Shown: one piece after another, positions 8,103 through 15,766 of the stretch
Numbering within the stretch: the first letter of the stretch is position 1
Layout of the letters: the number at the start of each line of letters is the position of its first letter
Assembly: GCA_017470945.1 (NCBI GenBank)
Contig: JAFUXH010000146.1
Location: forward strand, 1-33,437
Source: Clostridia bacterium
GTDB taxonomy: Bacteria > Bacillota > Clostridia > Christensenellales > Aristaeellaceae
Direction of reading: 5' to 3'
DNA length: 33,437 bases
Made by a program: the position numbers and the translations under genes
The notes under the pieces: model-generated
The model's input: the letters and a program-made list of their open reading frames with translations, nothing else
Database searches by the model: none
What the model was told of the DNA's origin: nothing

Positions 8103-9737
8103 ATGCCCATTACCGATCTGCTGGAAAGAAACAGCAAGCTGTACGGCGACCAGGTAGCCCTGGTGGAAATCAACCCGGAGGTGACCGAGGCCCCCAAGGT
8201 GACCTGGAAGGAATACGAATTGATCCAGCCCACCGCCAGCGCCCCCTACCGCCGGGAAATCACCTGGGGCGTGTTTGACGAAAAGGCCAATCGGGTGGCC
8301 AACATGCTGCTGCAGCGGGGCATCAGCAAGGGGCAGAAGGTGGCCGTCCTGCTGATGAACTGCCTGGAGTGGCTGCCCATTTATTTCGGCATCCTGAAAA
8401 CCGGGGCGGTGGCGGTGCCGCTGAATTTCCGCTACACCGCCAAGGAAATCGAGTACTGCGTCAAGCTGGCGGACGCCGACATCCTGTTCTTCGGCCCGGA
8501 ATTCATCGGCCGGGTGGAGGATATCGTGCCCGCTATCGGGCAGGACCGGGTGCTGTTTTTCGTGGGGGACAGCCGGCCCTCCTTCGCTGAAAGCTATTCC
8601 GAGGCGGTGGCGAATTGCTCCTCCTCCGCCCCCAAGGTGCTGATCGAGGATACCGACGACGCGGCGATTTATTATTCCTCCGGCACCACGGGCTTTCCCA
8701 AGGCCATTTTGCTGGACCACACCGCCCTTTTGCAGTCCGCCCGGATGGAGGCCATGCACCATGAAACCACCCATGACGATGTGTTCCTGTGCATCCCGCC
8801 TTTGTATCACACCGGGGCGAAGATGCACTGGTTTGGCTCCCTGTACACCGGCAGCCGGGCGGTGATCCTCAAGGGCAACACCCCCAAGGCCATCCTGGAT
8901 GCCGTATCCTGGGAGGAATGCACCATCGTGTGGCTGCTGGTGCCCTGGTGCCAGGATATCCTGGCCGCCATCGAGCGGGGGGATATTCAATTGCAGGATT
9001 ACAAATTGTCCCAGTGGCGGCTGATGCACATCGGCGCTCAGCCGGTGCCCCCCTCCCTGATCAAGCACTGGCTGCAGTATTTCCCCAACCACAAATACGA
9101 TACCAACTACGGCCTCAGCGAATCCACCGGCCCCGGCTGCGTGCACCTGGGCATGGAAAACGTGCGCAAGGTGGGCGCCATCGGCGTGCCCGGCTTCGGC
9201 TGGAAATGCAAGATCGTGGATGAGCAGGATGAAAAGGTGGCCCCCGGCGAGGTAGGCGAACTGTGCGTGAAGGGCCCCGGCGTGATGAAATGCTATTACC
9301 ACGACCCCAAGGCCACCCAGGAGGTGCTGCGGGACGGCTGGCTGCACACCGGCGATATGGCCAAGCAGGATGAAGAAGGCTTCATTTTCCTGGTGGACCG
9401 GAAGAAGGATGTGATCATCACCGGCGGCGAAAACCTGTACCCCGTGCAGATCGAGGATTTCCTGGCCGCCCATCCCAAGATCCACGACGTGGCCGTCATC
9501 GGCCTGCCCGATCCCCGGCTGGGCGAAATTGCCGCCGCCATCATTCAGGTCAAGGAAGGCATGGAATGCACCGAGGAGGAGATCAACCACTTCTGCCTGG
9601 ACCTGCCCCGCTACAAGCGGCCCCGGAAGATCATTTTCGCCAAGGTGCCCCGGAACCCCACCGGCAAGATCGAAAAGCCCAAGCTGCGGGAAATCTACTG
9701 CGGCGTCCGGCTGGTGGAGGCCCAGAATAAGGGATGA
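8103..9737 (+). CDS. AMP-forming acyl-CoA synthetase
   Basis: Activates a carboxylic acid (fatty or aryl) to its CoA thioester through an acyl-adenylate. The protein is 544 aa, the usual length of the ANL superfamily. The P-loop SSGTTGFPK is at about residues 192-200, NYGLSESTGP forms the A5 motif, LHTGDMAKQDEEGF the A7 motif, DRKKDVIITGGENLYPVQIE the hinge, and PRNPTGKIEKPKLR carries the C-terminal catalytic lysine. ATG 8103 was chosen because upstream codons lie inside the promoter; AAAGGA is about 11 nt away. It is divergent from the ior/paaK operon and may serve the same aryl-acid metabolism. The substrate cannot be read from sequence. Confidence 0.87.
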   Translation: MPITDLLERNSKLYGDQVALVEINPEVTEAPKVTWKEYELIQPTASAPYRREITWGVFDEKANRVANMLLQRGISKGQKVAVLLMNCLEWLPIYFGILKTGAVAVPLNFRYTAKEIEYCVKLADADILFFGPEFIGRVEDIVPAIGQDRVLFFVGDSRPSFAESYSEAVANCSSSAPKVLIEDTDDAAIYYSSGTTGFPKAILLDHTALLQSARMEAMHHETTHDDVFLCIPPLYHTGAKMHWFGSLYTGSRAVILKGNTPKAILDAVSWEECTIVWLLVPWCQDILAAIERGDIQLQDYKLSQWRLMHIGAQPVPPSLIKHWLQYFPNHKYDTNYGLSESTGPGCVHLGMENVRKVGAIGVPGFGWKCKIVDEQDEKVAPGEVGELCVKGPGVMKCYYHDPKATQEVLRDGWLHTGDMAKQDEEGFIFLVDRKKDVIITGGENLYPVQIEDFLAAHPKIHDVAVIGLPDPRLGEIAAAIIQVKEGMECTEEEINHFCLDLPRYKRPRKIIFAKVPRNPTGKIEKPKLREIYCGVRLVEAQNKG

Positions 9738-9778
9738 TGCTTTGCCCGCCTCCTTTCCCGAGGCGAAATCGCGTTCAT

Positions 9779-9823
9779 ACGGCGCAATATCACCATACGG
9801 TGGATCGTTGCGCCGTTCTTTTT
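9779..9823 (+). terminator. Terminator between acyl-CoA synthetase and amidohydrolase
   Basis: ACGGCGCAA at 9779-9787 pairs with TTGCGCCGT at 9808-9816, with an inner CACC/GGTG stem, followed by TCTTTTT. It lies only 13 nt before the amidohydrolase start, so it may attenuate rather than fully separate the two genes. Confidence 0.75.
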
Positions 9824-9835
9824 CGAGGTGCGTTT

Positions 9836-10687
9836 ATGATCATTGACGTTCACACCCACACGTTCCCGGACCCGATCGCCCCGGCGGCCATCGACAAGCT
9901 GCAGGCCGCCAGCCATACCCGGCCCTTTACCGATGGCACCCGGGGGCAATTGCGGGCCTCCATGGCCCGGGCGGGCATCGGCGTTTCCGTGGTACTGCCG
10001 GTGGCCACCAGCGCCCGGCAGGTGCCCCGCATCAACGATACCGCCATTGCCACCAACAGCCGGGCGGCGGAGGAGGGGGTGTTTTCCTTCGGCGGCATGC
10101 ACCCGGATTTTCCAGATTGGGCGCCGGAACTGGAGCGCCTGGCCGCCGCGGGCGTCCGGGGCGTGAAGCTGCACCCGCCCTATCAGGGGGTGGATTTTGA
10201 CGACCCCCGGTATCTGCGCATCCTGAAAAAAGCCGCCGCACTGAAGCTGCCGGTGCTGATCCACGCCGGGCTGGACGTGGGCTTGCCCGGGGCGGAACAG
10301 GCCACGCCGGAAAAAATCGCCCGCGCTGTCGACGCCGTGCCGGAAGCGACGCTGATCCTGGCCCACATGGGCGGCTGGCGCTGCTGGGATCAGGCGGCGC
10401 GGCTGCTGCCCGGCTATCCCGTGTATCTGGATACCTCTTTTTCCCTGGGCAGCATGACCGGCAACGGCGACGGCTTTTACCGCACCCCGGAGGAAACGCG
10501 CATGCTGGAGCCCGACGCGTTCGTGGCCATCATCCGCCGCTTCGGGGCTGATCGCGTGCTGTTCGGCACCGATTCCCCTTGGGGCGATCAGGCCGCCTGC
10601 GTCGACGCGTTCCGGGCCCTGCCCCTGACGGAGGCGGAGCAGACGGCCATCCTGGAAAAAAACGCCGCCCGCCTGCTGGGATTGTAA
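9836..10687 (+). CDS. Amidohydrolase-2 family metal-dependent hydrolase
   Basis: A TIM-barrel hydrolase or decarboxylase of 283 aa, the family (ACMSD-like) that acts on small, often aromatic, carboxylates. Metal ligands are visible: HTH at residues 6-8 in MIIDVHTHTFPD, His143 in LIHAG, His177 in LAHMGG, and the catalytic Asp246 in FGTDSPWGD. ATG 9836 has GAGG 7-8 nt upstream. It lies directly after the acyl-CoA synthetase on the same strand, separated by a hairpin terminator, so the two may be partly co-transcribed. The reaction is unknown. A decarboxylase or hydrolase role in aromatic-acid turnover would fit the neighbourhood but is inference. Confidence 0.82.
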   Translation: MIIDVHTHTFPDPIAPAAIDKLQAASHTRPFTDGTRGQLRASMARAGIGVSVVLPVATSARQVPRINDTAIATNSRAAEEGVFSFGGMHPDFPDWAPELERLAAAGVRGVKLHPPYQGVDFDDPRYLRILKKAAALKLPVLIHAGLDVGLPGAEQATPEKIARAVDAVPEATLILAHMGGWRCWDQAARLLPGYPVYLDTSFSLGSMTGNGDGFYRTPEETRMLEPDAFVAIIRRFGADRVLFGTDSPWGDQAACVDAFRALPLTEAEQTAILEKNAARLLGL

Positions 10688-10752
10688 AAATGCGAAGCAG
10701 AGCTGAATGCCATTTGGGTTTCATGCATCCCTGGGGTTTGTCGATAATCTGT

Positions 10753-10784
10753 GCCATGTCCGGCTTGCCCGGCATGGCTTTTTT
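10753..10784 (+). terminator. Terminator after the amidohydrolase gene
   Basis: GCCATG-T-CCGG pairs with CCGG-C-ATGGC around a short loop and is followed by six Ts (10779-10784). Confidence 0.85.
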
Positions 10785-10821
10785 GCGGATGAAGATCGAG
10801 GAATGAAATTTTTACGACCGC

Positions 10822-10850
10822 GCATAATTTTCCGGCTCCGGCTCGTCTAT
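10822..10850 (+). promoter_or_regulatory. ECF-type promoter of the first sigma operon
   Basis: GCATAATTTT (10822-10831) and CGTCTAT (10844-10850) form a likely ECF -35/-10 pair. CGTCTA is a classic ECF -10. The same arrangement, with identical distance and the following AGGTGAAGG, stands before the second ECF gene at 12652-12680. This suggests autoregulation. Confidence 0.6.
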
Positions 10851-10873
10851 CCAGGTGAAGGGGGTGATCGGCG

Positions 10874-11401
10874 ATGGATCGTGCTATGGCGCCCGGCGGG
10901 ATCAGGGAACAAAGGCTGTCGGGCTGGATCGAGGCCTATTCGGATGCGATCCTGAGAACCTGTTATTTATATTTGTCCGATCGGGGGCAGGCGGAGGACG
11001 CCACCCAGGATACCTGGATCAAGGCCTGGAAACACATGGAGGATTTTGAACGCCGGGGGATTGCCAATGAAAAAGCGTGGCTGCTGCGCATTGCCGTCAA
11101 CACCTGCAAGGATTACAGGCGAACGGCCTGGTTCCGGCACGTCGATCGGGAGCGGGCGCTGGAGGAATTGCCCCCGCCCCTGCTGGCCGTGGAGCCCGCG
11201 GATCGTACGCTTGCCCTGACGGTGATGGCGCTTCCCGCCAAATACAAGCAGGTGATCCTGCTCTATTATTTCCAGGGGCTGACCATGCAGGAAACGGCCG
11301 ACGCTTTAGGCGCGGCCCAATCGACGGTGCAGCGGCGGCTGAAAAAGGCGGAAGAACTGCTGAAGGCTTCGCTGACGGGAGGTGAGGCAGATGAAGAATA
11401 A
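10874..11401 (+). CDS. ECF RNA polymerase sigma factor
   Basis: A sigma-70 family extracytoplasmic-function factor of 175 aa. Region 2 spans about residues 12-80, with the -10 recognition part at AEDATQDTWIKAW and WLLRIAVNTCKDYRR. Region 4 spans about 115-165, where LPAKYKQVILLYYFQGLTMQ leads into a helix-turn-helix (ETADALGAAQSTVQRRLKKAEE). The ATG at 10874 has GAAGGGGG about 9 nt upstream. It overlaps the start of the downstream anti-sigma candidate by 11 nt. The promoter ahead of it looks ECF-type, so the factor probably drives its own operon when released from the anti-sigma. Confidence 0.92.
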   Translation: MDRAMAPGGIREQRLSGWIEAYSDAILRTCYLYLSDRGQAEDATQDTWIKAWKHMEDFERRGIANEKAWLLRIAVNTCKDYRRTAWFRHVDRERALEELPPPLLAVEPADRTLALTVMALPAKYKQVILLYYFQGLTMQETADALGAAQSTVQRRLKKAEELLKASLTGGEADEE

Positions 11402-12602
11402 GCAAGAAGCGTTACAGCAATCGCTGAACGCGGTCCTTTCCGGGCTGCAAACGACGCCCCGGCAGCGGGATCGATTCTTTGACCGCGCGACGGGGGAGAG
11501 CCCAATAAAAAGAAAGCCCGTCCTCGGCGTGCGCCTGGCCCTGATCATCGCGCTGATGATCGCCATGACCGGCGCGGCCCTTGCCCTGACCCGCGGCTTT
11601 GGCATTTTTGACTTTGCCAGCAGCCATCGAAAGAACGTGGAGGTGCCTCCGGACGGGGAAAGCGGCATTTTGCGGGATCTGAAAACGGTGGATTGCGGCC
11701 ATGCGACGGTCGTTTTCCGGGAAGCGGCTTACGATGGCATGACCTGTCATTTGGTGTACGATGTGATCCCCCACCGGACAGACATGCTGCTTTTTGACTG
11801 CCCGACAGACGATAGCTGGTACGGGCTGACGCATTTGGATTGGGATGAGGAAGCCCTGCTTGCCGACGAGCGCACCATCCTGGACAGATGGGAGGAAGGG
11901 GGCTATGCCAGCGCGTGGGAAGTGGATTTTGATGTGGGCGCCGTCGATGGAGCAAGCTATGAGGACGCATACGGCGGCATGGGCGGCGTGCTGGATGAGG
12001 GAAGCGGCACGTATACCGGCACGGTGGAAATCCCGTTTCGATCCTTCCAGGCGGAAAGGACCATCCGGCTGTACGTGCGGCTGCTGCCCCTGAACGATCT
12101 TCATGACGAATATTCCTATGATTACGACCGATCGGAGATCGCCGTGCTGGAATATACCTTCCACGCGGAGGAGGGGAATGTGCGCGTCAGTGCCGGCCCG
12201 GTTCCTCTCCCCGGCATCGGCGTGACCGTAAACGACGTGCGCATGACGGTGCTGCCCCGGGAGATCGTGTATCAAATCACGTACGCCGTCACAGATCCGG
12301 CGGCCTTCCACGCCGCCTTTGACCGGGATTTGGGCGGTTTTATCCACACGGATTTCCCGCAATTCCGCTTCGTTTCCATGGACCCGGAAAGCGGGGCGGT
12401 TACCTTCCTCCCGGAGGGGATCACCTTCGAGTTTTCCCAAAATACGATCGACGCGGAAAAGGGCCTGTACGTACAAAGAGGCACCTTGGGCCTGAGCGCC
12501 GCGCGGGATACCTACACCCTCGCCGTGTTCCGCGATCTGTACGCGGAGGGAGCGACGATGCTGGAAACCGTATCCCTGAACATGCGGCCACAGGCGGACT
12601 AA
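11391..12602 (+). CDS. Membrane anti-sigma factor candidate
   Basis: A single-pass membrane protein of 403 aa: about 44 cytosolic residues, one transmembrane helix at about 45-66 (LALIIALMIAMTGAALAL), and a roughly 335-residue outside domain rich in beta strands. This topology, plus the 11-nt overlap with the ECF sigma gene, is that of a clostridial anti-sigma factor (DUF4179/RsiV-like group). The short N-terminus would bind the sigma factor and the outside domain would sense an envelope signal. ATG 11391 was preferred to GTG 11382 because GGGAGGTG sits just upstream of it. A strong terminator follows. The role is inferred from topology and context; no sequence motif proves it. Confidence 0.75.
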   Translation: MKNKQEALQQSLNAVLSGLQTTPRQRDRFFDRATGESPIKRKPVLGVRLALIIALMIAMTGAALALTRGFGIFDFASSHRKNVEVPPDGESGILRDLKTVDCGHATVVFREAAYDGMTCHLVYDVIPHRTDMLLFDCPTDDSWYGLTHLDWDEEALLADERTILDRWEEGGYASAWEVDFDVGAVDGASYEDAYGGMGGVLDEGSGTYTGTVEIPFRSFQAERTIRLYVRLLPLNDLHDEYSYDYDRSEIAVLEYTFHAEEGNVRVSAGPVPLPGIGVTVNDVRMTVLPREIVYQITYAVTDPAAFHAAFDRDLGGFIHTDFPQFRFVSMDPESGAVTFLPEGITFEFSQNTIDAEKGLYVQRGTLGLSAARDTYTLAVFRDLYAEGATMLETVSLNMRPQAD

Positions 12603-12609
12603 CGCCATC

Positions 12610-12643
12610 AAGGGCAGTTTGCGGACTGCCCTTAAATTTTTTT
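12610..12643 (+). terminator. Terminator after the anti-sigma gene
   Basis: A perfect 9-bp stem, AAGGGCAGT with ACTGCCCTT, a 6-nt loop and a T7 tail ending at 12643. Confidence 0.9.
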
Positions 12644-12651
12644 CAAAAAGA

Positions 12652-12680
12652 TGCAGGTTTTGCCTTTTTGCGCCGTCTAT
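12652..12680 (+). promoter_or_regulatory. ECF-type promoter of the truncated sigma gene
   Basis: TGCAGGTTTT (12652-12661) and CGTCTAT (12674-12680), aligned without gaps to the promoter of the first ECF module at 10822-10850. Both share TTTT and CGTCTAT at the same spacing and then AGGTGAAGG. Confidence 0.6.
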
Positions 12681-12704
12681 AGAGGTGAAGGAGGTGAGCA
12701 GCCG

Positions 12705-13097
12705 ATGATTGCAGAATTGGGCCAATCCTGCAATACAGAGGAAACATTCAACCGCTTGGTTTCAGCATATCAGCCGAAGATCCTGCGCATGTGCGCCATG
12801 TACCTGCGCGACGACGCAGCGGCGGAGGACGCCGTGCAGGAAACATTCCTGAAGGCGTACCGCGCCTTGCCCCGATTCCGGGGGGAATGCAGCGAAAAAA
12901 CCTGGCTGATGCGGATCGCCGTGAATACCTGCCGGGATATGACCCGGTCGGCCTGGTTCCGGCATACGGACAGGCGCGTCACGCCGGAGGACCTGACCCT
13001 GGCCGCGGAGAGCGCCGCATCCGATGAAAAGGAGGCGCTGGCGCAGGCAATCCTGCTGCTTCCCCGAAAGTATAAGGACGCGCTGCTGCTGTATTAG
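12705..13097 (+). pseudogene. Truncated ECF sigma factor lacking region 4
   Basis: 130 aa. The first 100 or so residues form a good ECF region 2 (FNRLVSAYQPKILRMCAMYL, AAAEDAVQETFLKAYRAL, TWLMRIAVNTCRDMTRSAWF), clearly paralogous to the sigma at 10874. The frame ends at LLLPRKYKDALLLY, exactly where region 4 begins in the paralogue, so the whole helix-turn-helix for -35 recognition is missing. No remnant of region 4 or of a partner anti-sigma gene was found in the 135 bases before the convergent ABC operon. GGAGG precedes ATG 12705 and the promoter is intact, so a shortened protein may still be made. It is most likely a deletion remnant; a region-2-only protein is the less likely alternative. 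Confidence 0.75.
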
Positions 13098-13169
13098 AAC
13101 TTTTGTCAAGGATAGAAAGATATTTTTTGGCAAAATAGCAAGCTCCGCTGAAACCGTTTGAACTGCGGC

Positions 13170-13229
13170 AAAAAAGTCAACAAGGCTTCCCATCAAAATC
13201 GAAGGGAAACCTTGTTGATTTCTTTTTTT
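13170..13229. terminator. Bidirectional terminator between the sigma remnant and the ABC operon
   Basis: CAACAAGG-C-TTCCC at 13178-13191 pairs with GGGAA-A-CCTTGTTG at 13204-13217. T-rich tails flank it on both strands (13220-13229 on plus, 13175-13170 on minus), so it serves both converging transcripts. Confidence 0.85.
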
Positions 13230-13232
13230 CTG

Positions 13233-14012
13233 TTATGCCAAATCTTGTTTACTCAATATCAGGTTAGAGGCCGTTCCCAATCCACCTGCAAACAGCGCGC
13301 CGCCCATGAGGCACATCATCACATGCATGATGCCGGCATTCAGCGGCGTCATCATGGGGATCATCATAAACAACAGCATCCCGGCAAAGGCGAACAGCAG
13401 GACGGAAAGCCAGCTTCTGTTTTTGCCAAAGCAGCTCACCGCCACAGCGATTGCCACGAACACCAGCATCAGGAAAATCTTGGCGATCATGCACATGATG
13501 AGACCGAACACGCCCGCCGCGCCCAGGGTGAAGGGCAAGCCCGCCACGCCGCCGCCGAGGACCGCGCCGATGAAGAACGCTACCAGCATCAGCGCCCCGG
13601 CAACAAAGCCGGAAACGGTCTTGGAGATAACATAATCCTTTTTCTTGGCGCGGACAGTAAACAGGTTTTTGGCGTATCCGCTGCGGAAATCATCGGCGAT
13701 GAACAGGCACACGAACACCCCCGCCATAAAGAAGATCAGGTTGATGTTGCACATGGCCGTCATGTCCATGGCCATCATGCCCTCGCCGCTCTCCGTGCCA
13801 ATGATCTGCCAGGTATTGGTAAACGTTTCCATGGCCGTTTCAATGCCCGTCTGAGGATTGGCCACTGTTGTGCCGTCCATCATGGTTGTCATCGTGAGAA
13901 TTAGAATCGGCATCATCAGGGCGATCAAAAGAAAGATGGGCAGGCGGGAGGTGGTGAACATCCGGCGGAAATCCACCTGCATCATGCTGTTCAAACGCTT
14001 GGATTTGCTCAT
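13233..14012 (-). CDS. ABC-2 type transporter permease (second pair)
   Basis: An integral membrane protein of 259 aa with about six hydrophobic helices: one near residues 25-45, one about 95-112, and four in the C-terminal half. A long loop after helix 1 (about 45-90) probably faces outward. DDFRSGYAKNLFTVRAKKKDYVISK is the cytosolic coupling stretch typical of bacitracin/lantibiotic ABC-2 permeases. It overlaps the upstream ATPase gene by 4 nt. It is paralogous to the permease at 14927, with which it shares the FRSGY/YRSGY-K-LFT pattern. It is the last gene of the four-gene ABC operon and ends at a bidirectional terminator. Confidence 0.85.
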   Translation of the reverse strand: MSKSKRLNSMMQVDFRRMFTTSRLPIFLLIALMMPILILTMTTMMDGTTVANPQTGIETAMETFTNTWQIIGTESGEGMMAMDMTAMCNINLIFFMAGVFVCLFIADDFRSGYAKNLFTVRAKKKDYVISKTVSGFVAGALMLVAFFIGAVLGGGVAGLPFTLGAAGVFGLIMCMIAKIFLMLVFVAIAVAVSCFGKNRSWLSVLLFAFAGMLLFMMIPMMTPLNAGIMHVMMCLMGGALFAGGLGTASNLILSKQDLA

Positions 14013-14911
14013 TGCTTCTTTCCTCCCATCAGGTCGATATAATATTCTTCCAGGCCGATCTTGGCCGTCCAGATTTCGCTGACCGTGACGCCCTTTTCAT
14101 ACAGGAAGGAAGCCACGTCCTCCGGCCAAACATCGCCATAAACGCGGATGGTGCCGTCCTCCTCTTCCTCCACCCGGTCGTACTTGCCTTTGAGCAGCAG
14201 CTTGATCTTGCTGCCCTCGTCCGTGCGCAGGGCGATATAGGTGGGACAGTCAGCTTCCAGTTCTTCCGCTGTCATTTCCCGGATCATCCTGCCGTGCCGG
14301 ATGATGCCGTAATGGGTGGCAATCTTCTCCAATTCGCCTAAAATGTGGGAGGAAATCAGCACGGTGCAGTGGTAGTTTTGCGTAATATCGGTGAGCACCT
14401 CCCGCATGATACGCATACCGTCTGCGTCCAAGCCGTTGATGGGCTCATCCAGCACCAGCAGGCGGGGATTCCCCAGCAGGGCCATGGCGATGCCAATGCG
14501 CTGCTTCATGCCCAGGGAGCAGTTTTTGAATTTATTGGAAGCCGCGCCTTCCATGCGCACGGTTTTGAGCACCTTGGCAATTTCCTGCTCCGGATTCTTG
14601 ATTTCCAGGTTCGCCGCCTGGATCATCATGTTGTTCCACACGCTGCAATCGGGGAAGCAGCCCGGTGCTTCGATCAGCACGCCAATGTGGGAACGGATTT
14701 CATCGTCATTGTGATCCTTGCCGTACAGTTGGATACTGCCGGAGGTGGGATGCAGCAGCCCGCAGATCATCTTCTCCGTGGTGGATTTGCCGCTGCCGTT
14801 TTCTCCGATGAAGCCGTAAATGGCCCCCTCCGGCACGGTCATGTTCAGATTGTCCACGGCTTGCTTGCTGCCAAAGCGTTTGGATAAACCGCGAATTTCA
14901 ATGGCATTCAT
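14009..14911 (-). CDS. ABC transporter ATPase, BcrA/LanF type (second pair)
   Basis: Cytosolic nucleotide-binding subunit of 300 aa. Walker A is GENGSGKST (36-44), the signature SLGMKQR (131-137), and Walker B LLVLDEP (150-156). Where most ABC proteins have a Q-loop glutamine, IGVLIEAPGCFP has Glu80, the E-loop known for lantibiotic-immunity ATPases such as NukF. The extra C-terminal stretch ends in LEEYYIDLM, as usual in the BcrA/LanF group. AGGAGG precedes the ATG. It pairs with the permease overlapping its 3' end. The likely role is removing antimicrobial peptides or related envelope-active compounds from the membrane. Confidence 0.9.
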   Translation of the reverse strand: MNAIEIRGLSKRFGSKQAVDNLNMTVPEGAIYGFIGENGSGKSTTEKMICGLLHPTSGSIQLYGKDHNDDEIRSHIGVLIEAPGCFPDCSVWNNMMIQAANLEIKNPEQEIAKVLKTVRMEGAASNKFKNCSLGMKQRIGIAMALLGNPRLLVLDEPINGLDADGMRIMREVLTDITQNYHCTVLISSHILGELEKIATHYGIIRHGRMIREMTAEELEADCPTYIALRTDEGSKIKLLLKGKYDRVEEEEDGTIRVYGDVWPEDVASFLYEKGVTVSEIWTAKIGLEEYYIDLMGGKKQ

Positions 14912-14926
14912 TGTGCGTACACCTCC

Positions 14927-15766
14927 TCAATATACATCGCTGCGGTTCAGCACCAGCGTACCCAGCGCGTTATAGACCACAGCCCAGGCCACGGACACCG
15001 CAATGCAGGTCAGTAGCGTCACGATATTGCTGCTCAGGCAGGCGTTCACCGACGAACCGTACAGAAAGACGTTCAGGGCGGGGCTATTGCCCAGCAGCGC
15101 CGCCGCGCCGATGATGGGGATACCCGTGCCCAGCACAAAGCTGGAAGTAATCGAAACACCAAACTGGCGGCGGAAGATGACGTTGAGGAAGGTGTACAGG
15201 CTGGCCCAGCCCAGGCTCATGACGGCTTTGCCCAAGATCGCCAGCAGCAAAGAGAAATAATTGGCGCGAAACTCCATCCCGGCAAACAGACCGCCTGTGA
15301 TGCCGCCCAGCAGGTACGTGGCGCACATACAAACCATGGCAAAGGCGCAAACCAGGGATTTGGAAATCATGTAGTCGCTTTTATGGGAGTGCGTTGTAAA
15401 CAGCTGCTTCACATATCCGCTGCGGTAATCGTGCCCGATGAAGATGGACACCATGATGCCGCCGAAGATGAACACCATGTTCATGTTGGCGTACTCACCA
15501 ATGTCATGCACCACATACAAAGGAGAATCCGCCGCCACGATATTCCAGGCGTTGGTGAACAGCGGGGCAGCAGCCGCGCCATCCGGCCCGCTCATCATGC
15601 CCATGCTGGATATCATGCCCGGGATGATGGCGGCAATGGCCAGGAAGATATAGAACATGGGCGTATGGAACAGCCTGTAAAAGTCCACGCCCAGCATGCT
15701 TTTCAGGCGCTTTTGCAGGGTAGGAGATTCAAAGGTGGGTGTCAAAGTCGCTTGCATTTTAGGCAC
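14927..15766 (-). CDS. ABC-2 type transporter permease (first pair)
   Basis: An integral membrane protein of 279 aa with about six hydrophobic helices, among them FYIFLAIAAIIPGMISSMGM near residue 40 and MVFIFGGIMVSIFIG near 115, then four in the C-terminal half. A cytosolic stretch, HDYRSGYVKQLFTTHSHKSDYMISK, follows helix 2 and matches the coupling region of the second permease. It overlaps the end of the upstream ATPase gene by 8 nt, so translation is coupled. Together with the 13233 permease it could form a LanE/LanG-like heteromeric channel, or each may pair with its own ATPase. Confidence 0.85.
   Translation of the reverse strand: MPKMQATLTPTFESPTLQKRLKSMLGVDFYRLFHTPMFYIFLAIAAIIPGMISSMGMMSGPDGAAAAPLFTNAWNIVAADSPLYVVHDIGEYANMNMVFIFGGIMVSIFIGHDYRSGYVKQLFTTHSHKSDYMISKSLVCAFAMVCMCATYLLGGITGGLFAGMEFRANYFSLLLAILGKAVMSLGWASLYTFLNVIFRRQFGVSITSSFVLGTGIPIIGAAALLGNSPALNVFLYGSSVNACLSSNIVTLLTCIAVSVAWAVVYNALGTLVLNRSDVY

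Noticed and set aside
8040-9590. A 516-codon open frame on the minus strand opposite the acyl-CoA synthetase
   Set aside because: Same His/Gly-rich shadow pattern; the plus-strand frame carries all ANL motifs.
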